Below are positions 1 through 5,118 of a DNA stretch of 5,348 bases, one piece after another (the first letter of the stretch is position 1; each line of letters opens with the position of its first letter). Position numbers and translations under genes: made by a program. The stretch comes from Alphaproteobacteria bacterium (GTDB taxonomy: Bacteria; Pseudomonadota; Alphaproteobacteria; Rickettsiales; SXRF01): positions 1 to 5,348 of the forward strand of contig JAFATP010000095.1 in NCBI GenBank assembly GCA_019243895.1. The letters run 5' to 3'. The notes under the pieces are model-generated. The model saw only the letters and a list, made by a program, of their open reading frames with translations. It was not told the DNA's origin and searched no databases.

Positions 1-665
1 TCGAACGCCTGGCCGAACGCCTCCGCCAGCGCGCAATACGCTTCGAAATGCACGCTCTTGCGGCGGATATGCCAGCCGAGCGTCGGCGGCGGCAGGATCG
101 GCTGCGCGATCTGCTCCAGAATCTCCGGCACCCCGGTCGAGCAGTCATTATTCAGCAGCACGAAATCGGGGCGGAAGCCGTCCTGCGTCTCCAGCCACGG
201 GCCTGCCCGCCGCAGCGGCACTTCTTCAATGGCCTTCCCCTGCGCGGAAAGCAACTCCACCGGCGTGCCGGGCGATGCGCTCAATCCGCCGATGACGCTT
301 TGCACCCCCGCCTGCGTCAGTATCTGCTGCAACACACTCACGCTATCCAGATACGGAAGATTACGGGTGTGGTTTTCCGGAATAATGATGGCGCGGCGCG
401 CTTCCGGCAGGCGTTCTTCCAGAAACCGCTTGATGAAGCGCGACGCGCGCAGGCGGGCAGCGGCGGAGAGATTATTGAACCCCGCCGGATACAGGTTGGT
501 GTCCACCGGCACGCAGCGCACGCCCGAATGCCGCAAATCCACGGAGGTGGTCAGATGCGGCGGCGCCTCGGCGCGGCGCTGGCCCAGCCAGCGCTCGATC
601 TCTTCCTGGCGCGCCGCATACAGATGCTCCAGCCGGTCCAGGATGGGTATGGAGAATTTCGTCAT
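1..665 (-). CDS. gshA: Glutamate-cysteine ligase, proteobacterial GshA family (partial, C-terminus beyond left edge)
   Basis: Reading leftward from ATG at 665-663 there are 221 codons without a stop before the window ends, so the N-terminal half is present. The product should ligate glutamate and cysteine, the first step of glutathione synthesis, in the cytoplasm. Visible hallmarks are SVDLRHSGVRCVPVDTNLYP (residues 41-60) followed by AGFNNL, IIPENHTRN (94-102), LLNNDCSTGVPEIL (170-183) and LGWHIRRKSVHFEAY (196-210). These match my memory of the GshA family first typified by Acidithiobacillus ferrooxidans (Pfam GshA), not the E. coli GshA or plant-like GCL types. That family is roughly 430 residues long, so about half is off-window. 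The start codon overlaps the upstream rsmE stop by four bases (ATGA), indicating translational coupling and one operon. A purine-rich GGAGGAAAGG lies upstream inside rsmE, rather far from the ATG. Nothing seen is broken. Confidence 0.88.
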   Translation of the reverse strand, partial: MTKFSIPILDRLEHLYAARQEEIERWLGQRRAEAPPHLTTSVDLRHSGVRCVPVDTNLYPAGFNNLSAAARLRASRFIKRFLEERLPEARRAIIIPENHTRNLPYLDSVSVLQQILTQAGVQSVIGGLSASPGTPVELLSAQGKAIEEVPLRRAGPWLETQDGFRPDFVLLNNDCSTGVPEILEQIAQPILPPPTLGWHIRRKSVHFEAYCALAEAFGQAF

Positions 666-1423
666 GAAAAAGCGGGCCTTTCCTCCCAGTCGCCCGCCCA
701 CGCCATGAGATTGGCCAACGCCGCCAGCGCCGCCGTTTCCGCGCGCAGAATGCGCGGGCCCAGCGAAACGGCTTTCGCGTAAGGCAGGGAGGCGAGGCGC
801 TGCCGCTCTTCCGGCGAGAATCCTCCCTCCGGCCCGATCAGCACCGCGTATTTTCCTTTGTCCAAGCCCGGCAGCAGGGAGTGAAATGGCATCCCTTTCC
901 CGGTTTCGTCACAATGCAGCATGGTTCTCTCCGGCGGCCATTGCGAAAGCATCGTCTCCAGTTTCTGCGGCGGATGAAGCAGCGGAATATCCATTCTCCC
1001 GCATTGCTCGGCCGCTTCAATGGCATTGGCCCGCAGGCGGTCGGTGTTGATCCGCGTCACCACCGTACGCTGAGTTATCACCGGCAGCAAGGCGGAAACG
1101 CCCAGCTCGGTGGCGCGGCGCACGGTGAAATCGATCTTCTCGTTTTTCACTGGCGCAAACGCCAGCTGGATGTCCGGGCAGTCATATTGCATCCGCAGGC
1201 GGAGTTCGGCTTCCACGGTGACGCTTTTTTTGCCGATGGCGCGGATGATGGCCCGCCACTCGCCCTCCCGCCCGTTGAAGAGCGCCGCGCGCTGGCCTGC
1301 CTCCGCGCGCAGGCTGTGCGCCAGGTAATGGTGATGGTTGCCGGAAAGCTCCAGCAGCGCGCCCTCGCCGAGCGCAGACGCCACGAAGAGGCGGGCGATG
1401 ATTTTCTCCTGCGCGATTGCCAT
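662..1423 (-). CDS. rsmE: 16S rRNA (uracil-1498-N3)-methyltransferase RsmE
   Basis: A 253-residue SPOUT-superfamily methyltransferase that would methylate N3 of U1498 in 16S rRNA using S-adenosylmethionine. The N-terminal RNA-binding part (about residues 10-75) contains RLFV and LFNGREGEW. The SPOUT domain shows KNEKIDFTVRRATELGV (93-109), EAAEQCGR (136-143), the SAM-binding IGPEGGFSPEE (196-206) and the trefoil-knot segment LGPRILRAETAAL (221-233). Length fits the family (E. coli about 243). The frame stays open upstream to 1687, but that stretch is the antisense of ubiA and resembles no RsmE, so I place the start at ATG 1423. An in-frame TTG directly precedes it at 1426. The ribosome-binding site is weak (AGGA about 17 bases upstream), and family members often begin just before RLFV, so a slightly shorter protein is possible. 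It is the first gene of a leftward operon with gshA and diverges from ubiA. Confidence 0.93.
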   Translation of the reverse strand: MAIAQEKIIARLFVASALGEGALLELSGNHHHYLAHSLRAEAGQRAALFNGREGEWRAIIRAIGKKSVTVEAELRLRMQYDCPDIQLAFAPVKNEKIDFTVRRATELGVSALLPVITQRTVVTRINTDRLRANAIEAAEQCGRMDIPLLHPPQKLETMLSQWPPERTMLHCDETGKGMPFHSLLPGLDKGKYAVLIGPEGGFSPEERQRLASLPYAKAVSLGPRILRAETAALAALANLMAWAGDWEERPAFS

Positions 1424-1466
1424 CAATGCTATGTAGGTTATCCTGCGTCCGGATGCGAGCCCCTTT

Positions 1467-2306
1467 ATGAAACTCCCCACTCCCCTGCGACTGATGCGCC
1501 TGCACCAGCCGGCGGGCATTTTGCTGCTGCTGTGGCCCTGCTGGTGGTCGGCGGCGCTTGCCAGTCCCGGTGCGCCTTCGCCCAGGCTGCTGGCGCTGTT
1601 TGCCGCCGGCGCGGTGCTGATGCGAGGTGCGGGCTGCATCATCAATGATCTGTGGGACCGCAAGATCGACGCCGCCGTCACCCGCACGCGTTCCCGCCCG
1701 CTCGCCTGCGGCGAGATGTCGGTGCGCGCGGCCCTGATCCTGCTTTGCCTGCTGTTGGCGCTTTCCCTGGCGGTAGCGCTGGTGCTAGGCTTCCGCGTGA
1801 CGGCATGGGCTGCCGCTGCGCTGCCGCTGGTGACGCTTTACCCCGCCATGAAGCGCCTCACCTGGTGGCCGCAGGCATTTCTCGGACTCACCTTCAATTG
1901 GGGCGCGCTGCTGGGGTCGGTGGCCGTGCAGGGTCGCGTCACGCTCCCGGCGGTGCTGCTTTATGCGGCGGGGTTTTTCTGGACCCTGGGCTATGACACG
2001 GCGTATGCGTTGCAGGACGGGGTCGATGATGCCGCCATTGGCGTCAAATCCACGGCGCGGCGGTTCGGGAAACGGGTAACCGCGTGGGTCGGCTTCTTTT
2101 ACGGCTGCTGCCTGGGCTGTGCGGCGGCGGCCGGAATGGCGGCGGGGGCTTCAACCGCCTATTTCATTCTCCTACTGCCGGTTACTATGCATTTCGCTTG
2201 GCAAATCAACATATTGACGCCGGAAAACCCCGGTTCCGGGCGGCGCGCGTTCCTCGCCAACCCCTTCGCCGGCGCTCTGATTTTTGCAGCCTGCCTGTGC
2301 CATTGA
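1467..2306 (+). CDS. ubiA: 4-hydroxybenzoate polyprenyltransferase
   Basis: A 279-residue integral membrane prenyltransferase that attaches the polyprenyl tail to 4-hydroxybenzoate in ubiquinone synthesis. Evidence: the N-terminal RLMRLHQPAGILLLLWPCWW (8-27) typical of UbiA; the first Asp-rich Mg-diphosphate motif N60-D61-xx-D64-xxx-D68 followed by TRSRPLACGE (74-83); YPAMKR (125-130); and the second Asp-rich motif YDTAYALQDGVDD (176-188) followed by IGVKSTARRFG (191-201). Several hydrophobic segments between these motifs fit the usual multi-helix bundle. Length is normal for the family. The ATG at 1467 is the only reasonable start, because an in-frame TAG lies at 1434-1436. The ribosome-binding site is poor. 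The gene diverges from rsmE over 43 bp, so promoters for either direction probably overlap or extend into the opposite gene. No terminator hairpin is obvious after the stop. The substrate call rests on the family and on the rsmE neighbourhood. Confidence 0.95.
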   Translation: MKLPTPLRLMRLHQPAGILLLLWPCWWSAALASPGAPSPRLLALFAAGAVLMRGAGCIINDLWDRKIDAAVTRTRSRPLACGEMSVRAALILLCLLLALSLAVALVLGFRVTAWAAAALPLVTLYPAMKRLTWWPQAFLGLTFNWGALLGSVAVQGRVTLPAVLLYAAGFFWTLGYDTAYALQDGVDDAAIGVKSTARRFGKRVTAWVGFFYGCCLGCAAAAGMAAGASTAYFILLLPVTMHFAWQINILTPENPGSGRRAFLANPFAGALIFAACLCH

Positions 2307-2336
2307 GCGAAAATAACCGCCTACATTTAAATATTC

Positions 2337-2365
2337 TTTACCATTGTAATGCCATACTCGATAAA
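2337..2365 (+). promoter_or_regulatory. Candidate sigma-70-type promoter for the EAL gene
   Basis: In the AT-rich 91-bp gap after ubiA, TTTACC (2337-2342) and GATAAA (2360-2365) are separated by 17 bp, each matching four of six consensus bases. The predicted start near 2372 would leave a leader of about 26 bases. This suggests transcription independent of ubiA, but the match is only moderate. Confidence 0.35.
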
Positions 2366-2397
2366 GTGCAATTTTAGAGCGGGAAAGCAGCGCGCGC

Positions 2398-3720
2398 ATG
2401 GCCATGACCGACATACATCACGGCTGGAAGGAGCTGGCCGGCAAGCTGCCTGCGCCGCCGCTCCCCTTTGCGGCTTCCGCCTCAGCCTTCCTGGTACGCT
2501 TGCAGGAAACCATCGAGAGCTGCATGGAGGAGCACCGTTCCGGCTGCCTGCTGCTGATATCGGTGGATAACCTGGCCATGGTGCTCAGCGCGTACGGGCA
2601 TGATATTTCCGAAACGCTGATGCACACGCTGGTGGAGCAGCTTGCCGCCCAGGTGCTGGGGCCTTATGACAGCATCGAGCGGCTCCAGCGTGACCAGATC
2701 GGCATCGTGCTGAATGACAGCGGCGCCGAGAGCAGCGAGCGCACCGCCGCGCGCATTCTCAACATCGTGCAGAACTACGGCCGCGACAACTTCGCCACCG
2801 CCACGCTGCACGCCATCGCCTCCATCGGCGCCGTGCATTTCCCTGAGGAAACCCGGGACGCGCGTGACGCCATGGACAAAGCCTATGTCGCACTGCATTG
2901 CACGCAGGAGGGAATGTACCGGCCTTATCCGGTCTCACGCGCCAAGGCGGATTTCAGCCGCCAGGAAATGGGGCTTGCCAATTACCTGCACTGCGCGTTC
3001 CAGGAAAACCGCCTGCGCATGGCGTGGCAGCCGGTCATCGCCACCGGCACCGGGCAGGTGGCGCATTATGAGGGACTGCTGCGCCTCACTAATTTAAAAG
3101 GCCAGATCGTTTCGGCCGGCCCGCTGATTCCTGTGGCGGAGAAAATGGGGCTGATCGACACCATCGACCAGATGGTGCTGGAGCGGGTGGCCAAGGAATT
3201 ACGGCTTTCGCCGGACGTGTCCCTCGCCTTCAACGTATCCAACGTCACCACCGTGAACCCCGCCTGGCTGGAGCGCGCACATGAGCTGATCGAGGAGACG
3301 CCGGACATCGCGCCGCGCATGAGCGTGGAGATCACCGAAACCGCCGTGCACCGCGACTTGCGCCGCGTGGCGTATTTCGTGGCCTCGCTGCAGTCGCTGG
3401 GCTGCCAGGTGGCGCTGGACGATTTCGGTTCCGGCTATACCTCGTTCCGCCAGCTGAAGGCCCTGTCGGTGGACATGGTGAAAATCGACGGCGTGTTCGT
3501 CAAGGACCTCGCCACCTCCGCCGATAACCGCTTTTTTGTGAAAACCTTGCTGGATTTCATCCGCGGCTTCGGCCTCAAATCAGTGGCCGAGTTCGTAGAA
3601 AACGGCGAAATCGCGAAGATTCTCATGGATATGGGGGTGGATTACCTGCAAGGCTATTATTTCGGCAAGCCCGATAATCACCGGCGCTGGCTGAAAAACG
3701 GCGAATATGACGTGGATTGA
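2398..3720 (+). CDS. c-di-GMP phosphodiesterase, degenerate GGDEF plus EAL domain
   Basis: A 440-residue soluble protein without signal peptide or membrane helix. Residues about 30-180 have GGDEF-fold character (LLLISVDNLAMVLSAYG at 51-67), but the GGDEF signature position reads QRDQI (97-101), so cyclase activity is not expected. Residues about 193-435 form an EAL domain. All residues for c-di-GMP hydrolysis are visible: E225 (in EGLLR, an EAL variant), N279, E311 and E314 (EITE), D341-D342 (DDFGSGY), K362 (VKIDG), E398 (AEFVE) and Q418 (LQGYYFGKP). From N279 onward the spacings (32, 30, 20, 36, 20) equal those I recall for Pseudomonas RocR. I infer an active phosphodiesterase, with the degenerate GGDEF possibly acting as a GTP-binding or dimerisation module. 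The start at 2398 has a weak GGGA 13 bases upstream; ATG 2404 is an in-frame alternative. No sensory domain is visible, so the input is unknown. Confidence 0.9.
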   Translation: MAMTDIHHGWKELAGKLPAPPLPFAASASAFLVRLQETIESCMEEHRSGCLLLISVDNLAMVLSAYGHDISETLMHTLVEQLAAQVLGPYDSIERLQRDQIGIVLNDSGAESSERTAARILNIVQNYGRDNFATATLHAIASIGAVHFPEETRDARDAMDKAYVALHCTQEGMYRPYPVSRAKADFSRQEMGLANYLHCAFQENRLRMAWQPVIATGTGQVAHYEGLLRLTNLKGQIVSAGPLIPVAEKMGLIDTIDQMVLERVAKELRLSPDVSLAFNVSNVTTVNPAWLERAHELIEETPDIAPRMSVEITETAVHRDLRRVAYFVASLQSLGCQVALDDFGSGYTSFRQLKALSVDMVKIDGVFVKDLATSADNRFFVKTLLDFIRGFGLKSVAEFVENGEIAKILMDMGVDYLQGYYFGKPDNHRRWLKNGEYDVD

Positions 3721-3745
3721 GGCCTCCGCCGCCCGCACGCCAGGA

Positions 3746-3790
3746 TTGACTTCCCCTCGTTATTTCTTTAAAGCTCGGCTCCTTTATAGT
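3746..3790 (+). promoter_or_regulatory. Candidate promoter region of tRNA-Ile
   Basis: TATAGT at 3785-3790 is a good -10 and would start transcription near 3797, five bases before the mature tRNA. No good -35 sits at standard distance from it. A strong -35-like TTGACT at 3746-3751 is 33 bp away and pairs only poorly with nearer hexamers such as TTTAAA (3767-3772). The region is promoter-like, but the exact pairing is unresolved. Confidence 0.4.
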
Positions 3791-3801
3791 CGCAAGCATT
3801 G

Positions 3802-3878
<77 letters not shown>

Positions 3879-3905
3879 TTCCCTCAAATGTCCGTACTGG
3901 ATATA

Positions 3906-3934
3906 TAGACAAAATGGCACACTTCTTTTATAAA
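3906..3934 (+). promoter_or_regulatory. Promoter of tRNA-Gln
   Basis: TAGACA (3906-3911) and TATAAA (3929-3934) are separated by exactly 17 bp, each matching five of six consensus bases. The predicted start is near 3941, leaving a leader of about 44 bases before the tRNA that would be removed by processing. The -10 lies in a perfect 12-bp palindrome, CTTTTATAAAAG (3925-3936), and an 8-bp repeat ACTTCTTT occurs at 3921 and 3940. Confidence 0.6.
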
Positions 3935-3952
3935 AGCGAACTTCTTTACCTC

Positions 3953-3975
3953 CGCCCGGCCCGCGCGCTCGGGCG
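3953..3975 (+). other. GC-rich hairpin in the tRNA-Gln leader
   Basis: CGCCCG (3953-3958) is complementary to CGGGCG (3970-3975) across an 11-base GC-rich loop. It ends ten bases before the mature tRNA-Gln 5' end and has no T run after it, so it is not a typical intrinsic terminator. It may shape the tRNA precursor or be incidental to local GC richness. Confidence 0.35.
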
Positions 3976-3984
3976 ATAATTCGT

Positions 3985-4059
3985 TGGGGCGTAGCCAAGT
4001 GGTAAGGCAGCGGTTTTTGGTACCGCCATTCCCAGGTTCGAATCCTGGCGCCCCAGCCA
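3985..4059 (+). tRNA. tRNA-Gln(UUG)
   Basis: A 75-base cloverleaf with encoded CCA. The acceptor stem is TGGGGCG (3985-3991) with CGCCCCA (4049-4055), followed by discriminator G and CCA. The D stem is GCC/GGC. The anticodon stem is GCGGT/ACCGC around loop TTTTGGT, giving anticodon TTG that reads CAA as glutamine. The T stem is CCAGG/CCTGG around TTCGAAT. The U1-A72 pair at the acceptor end is typical of glutamine tRNA. Its 3' end directly abuts the proposed integration scar. Confidence 0.97.
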
Positions 4060-4112
4060 GAATTTGATTCAATGACATCCGATGTTGTCCGAATAACTCC
4101 AGAAAACGGTGA

Positions 4113-4141
4113 TTTACAGCGTCAGCGAAGTCCGCTACACT
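4113..4141 (+). promoter_or_regulatory. Promoter reading into the integrase remnant and the downstream small gene
   Basis: TTTACA (4113-4118) and TACACT (4136-4141) are separated by 17 bp, matching five and four of six consensus bases. The start would be near 4148, so the G5/C5 motif cluster would lie in the transcribed leader. It probably once drove the integrase gene and is now the only good promoter seen ahead of the gene at 4260. Confidence 0.5.
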
Positions 4142-4162
4142 CCAAATGACATTTGTAAAATG

Positions 4163-4223
4163 TACCCCCAGATGGGGGCATAAATGGGGGTAACTTATAC
4201 CCCCTAATCTGGAGATACCCCCC
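4163..4223. repeat. Cluster of five G5/C5 motifs in both orientations
   Basis: Units are TACCCCC (4163-4169), TGGGGGCA (4173-4180), TGGGGGTA (4185-4192), TACCCCC (4198-4204) and TACCCCCC (4216-4223). The third and fourth form a 7-bp stem with a 5-base loop (GGGGGTA at 4186-4192 with TACCCCC at 4198-4204). The first and second form a near-palindrome. The last unit touches the start codon at 4225. Such an array could be operator sites for an element regulator or an RNA structure controlling integrase translation; the sequence does not decide which. Confidence 0.7.
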
Positions 4224-4224
4224 A

Positions 4225-4287
4225 ATGGCACTCACCGATGTAGATCGGGATGTAATCCTATGCGCGCTATTTTCTTCCTGCTTCTGA
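4225..4287 (+). pseudogene. Integrase 5' remnant (20-codon open frame)
   Basis: ATG 4225 is preceded by GGAG at a 10-base spacing and opens a frame reading MALTDV then DRDVILCALFSSCF, ending in TGA at 4285-4287. The first six residues fit the start of tyrosine-recombinase integrases, and the rest does not. From about 4241 the sequence is probably unrelated DNA carrying the ribosome-binding site of the next gene. The frame overlaps the start of the 88-residue gene by 28 bases, so if translated it acts as a leader peptide. A six-residue match is little evidence alone; its position behind tRNA-Gln and the motif cluster is what supports it. Confidence 0.42.
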
Positions 4288-4526
4288 ATCTTCTGCTGCT
4301 TGCCGCGACGCTGGCAACGGGGGTTTTGGTGCTGCTCATTGCCGTCGGCATTTTCATCGCCCTTGGGCTTTATCTAGCCCTGCGGCAACGGCTGACGGGG
4401 CGGGCGGCACTATTCACACCCGACATTCCGTCCCCGCCTTCTCAAGCGACTATTATCGAAGGAGAATATCGGGAGATCAAAAACATTAATGGCCCAAATG
4501 CGCGCTTAAGCGAACTATGGGAATAA
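4260..4526 (+). CDS. Small membrane protein of unknown function
   Basis: An 88-residue protein that I cannot assign to a named family. Residues about 3-41 are almost entirely hydrophobic (FFLLLNLLLLAATLATGVLV, continuing to LGLYLAL), enough for a two-helix hairpin with a break near T20-G21, or one long anchor. A basic RQRLTGR (42-48) follows, suggesting the C-terminus is cytoplasmic. The soluble tail has a proline-rich stretch (DIPSPP, 55-60) and the acidic motif IIEGEYREI (65-73). I have the impression that similar I-x-G-E-Y tails occur in other small alphaproteobacterial membrane proteins, but I cannot verify this. The ATG at 4260 has GGGA nine bases upstream. The only evident promoter is the one left at 4113-4141 by the proposed integration scar, and the next gene starts 68 bases downstream in the same direction. 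The coding call rests on length, ribosome-binding site and hydrophobic pattern. Confidence 0.75.
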   Translation: MRAIFFLLLNLLLLAATLATGVLVLLIAVGIFIALGLYLALRQRLTGRAALFTPDIPSPPSQATIIEGEYREIKNINGPNARLSELWE

Positions 4527-4594
4527 TTCAGCTCCTTACCGCATAAACACCGGAGATAGGCAGAATCGCCGTAGCGTGCTAATTAGGCATCACG

Positions 4595-5062
4595 ATGGAA
4601 CAGAATAAGCATAAGCATTCGCGCGGCCTGATCAGCAAAACTACTGCAGATGCCGCGGCGATCGTTTCTTCGCTGGTGGCGGGCGCAGCAACGGTATGGA
4701 TTTACGTGCAGCGCAATGCTTATAAAAATCTTTCCTCGCTGGGAGCGTTCGACGATATGAAGCCGGCGCGCAAAAAAGCTTTCCGCGAGATAAAATCCCA
4801 CGTCGAACATGGGCAAATCAATCCGCAGGAATCATTTCACCGGCTGGATGCGCTGATTGAGAGCAATGAGCAGGAAGCATTAGCCCGCATGAAAGGGCTG
4901 GGCATGGAAACGATGAGTGACCGCTGGCGCATTTTGCGCCGGCATCAAAAACTGGAAGCGGTGAGCTTTGCCGTGGTGGCAGGAGGCGTGGCGCTCGGCG
5001 CCGTGCTGCCCTTGATGCAAAGCCTGCATGCGCCGGATGCGCCCGACGAACCCCGGCGTTGA
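4595..5062 (+). CDS. Hypothetical protein with two membrane segments
   Basis: A 155-residue protein that I do not recognise. After a short basic head (KHKHSRG) comes a hydrophobic segment at about 19-38 (AAAIVSSLVAGAATVWIYV). A hydrophilic, probably helical middle follows at about 40-118, rich in K, R and E (MKPARKKAFREIKSHVEHGQ at 55-74, then ESNEQEALARMKG and WRILRRHQKLE). A second hydrophobic segment lies at about 122-142 (AVSFAVVAGGVALGAVLPLM), followed by a proline- and aspartate-rich tail ending DEPRR. This predicts an inner-membrane protein with one charged loop and both termini on the same side. AGG at 4585-4587, seven bases before the ATG, is a plausible ribosome-binding site. It may be co-transcribed with the 88-residue gene, since no terminator is evident between them. 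No enzyme motif or metal site is seen. Confidence 0.8.
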   Translation: MEQNKHKHSRGLISKTTADAAAIVSSLVAGAATVWIYVQRNAYKNLSSLGAFDDMKPARKKAFREIKSHVEHGQINPQESFHRLDALIESNEQEALARMKGLGMETMSDRWRILRRHQKLEAVSFAVVAGGVALGAVLPLMQSLHAPDAPDEPRR

Positions 5063-5084
5063 ATCACCCATCCATGATACGGCG

Positions 5085-5112
5085 TTGAAGCGGCCGCGTT
5101 CAATGCTATAAG
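5085..5112 (+). promoter_or_regulatory. Candidate promoter of the ATPase-like gene, possibly giving a leaderless mRNA
   Basis: TTGAAG (5085-5090) and TATAAG (5107-5112) are separated by 16 bp. Transcription would begin close to 5119, the A of the start codon, so the mRNA could have no leader. The only purine run, GGGA at 5114-5117, is too near the ATG to act as a normal ribosome-binding site, which agrees with leaderless initiation. Confidence 0.42.
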
Positions 5113-5118
5113 CGGGAC

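Larger units (their letters stand above)
4049..4240 (+). mobile_element. Vestigial integration scar at the tRNA-Gln 3' end (att-proximal end of a lost element)
   Basis: This roughly 190-bp stretch has no full gene, is visibly AT-richer than its flanks and begins at the tRNA 3' end, a classic attachment site for tyrosine recombinases. In order it holds a short palindrome (4075-4085), a promoter (4113-4141), overlapping inverted repeats (4143-4163), five G5/C5 motifs (4163-4223), GGAG (4211-4214) and ATG at 4225 opening MALTDV, which resembles integrase N-termini of the MALTD-x-x-I/V-R type. A tRNA followed by a short gap and a co-oriented integrase is the usual layout for P4-type islands. Everything after about codon six is missing. 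I see no second copy of the tRNA 3' end in the window. The reading is inference from layout plus a very short coding match. Confidence 0.5.

Noticed and set aside
48..782. Two long rightward frames (from 48 and 58) opposite gshA
   Set aside because: Low-complexity, Arg/Pro/His-rich translations with no family signature; the GshA motifs on the minus strand explain the region.
881..1648. Rightward 255-codon frame opposite rsmE
   Set aside because: Shadow frame in GC-rich DNA. RsmE motifs on the other strand are decisive, and this frame also overlaps the start of ubiA.
1424..1687. N-terminal extension of RsmE by 88 residues
   Set aside because: The extension is antisense to the ubiA start and to its first Asp-rich motif region and resembles no RsmE N-terminus.
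2482..2898. Leftward frames inside the EAL gene
   Set aside because: Composition and position are those of antisense shadows; the GGDEF/EAL reading is clear.
3953..3975. GC hairpin as a terminator after tRNA-Ile
   Set aside because: There is no T run after it, and it lies downstream of the predicted tRNA-Gln promoter.
3975..3980. GATAAT as the -10 of the tRNA-Gln promoter
   Set aside because: It would place the transcription start inside the mature tRNA; the TAGACA/TATAAA pair at 3906-3934 fits better.
4163..4223. G5/C5 motifs as a CRISPR array
   Set aside because: Units are only 7-8 bases, in mixed orientation with irregular 3-11 base gaps, and there are no spacers or cas genes.
3884..4231. 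Leftward 115-codon frame containing GAPGFEPGNGGTK
   Set aside because: This is the antisense translation of tRNA-Gln, a well-known false protein in annotations, and it also crosses the repeat array.
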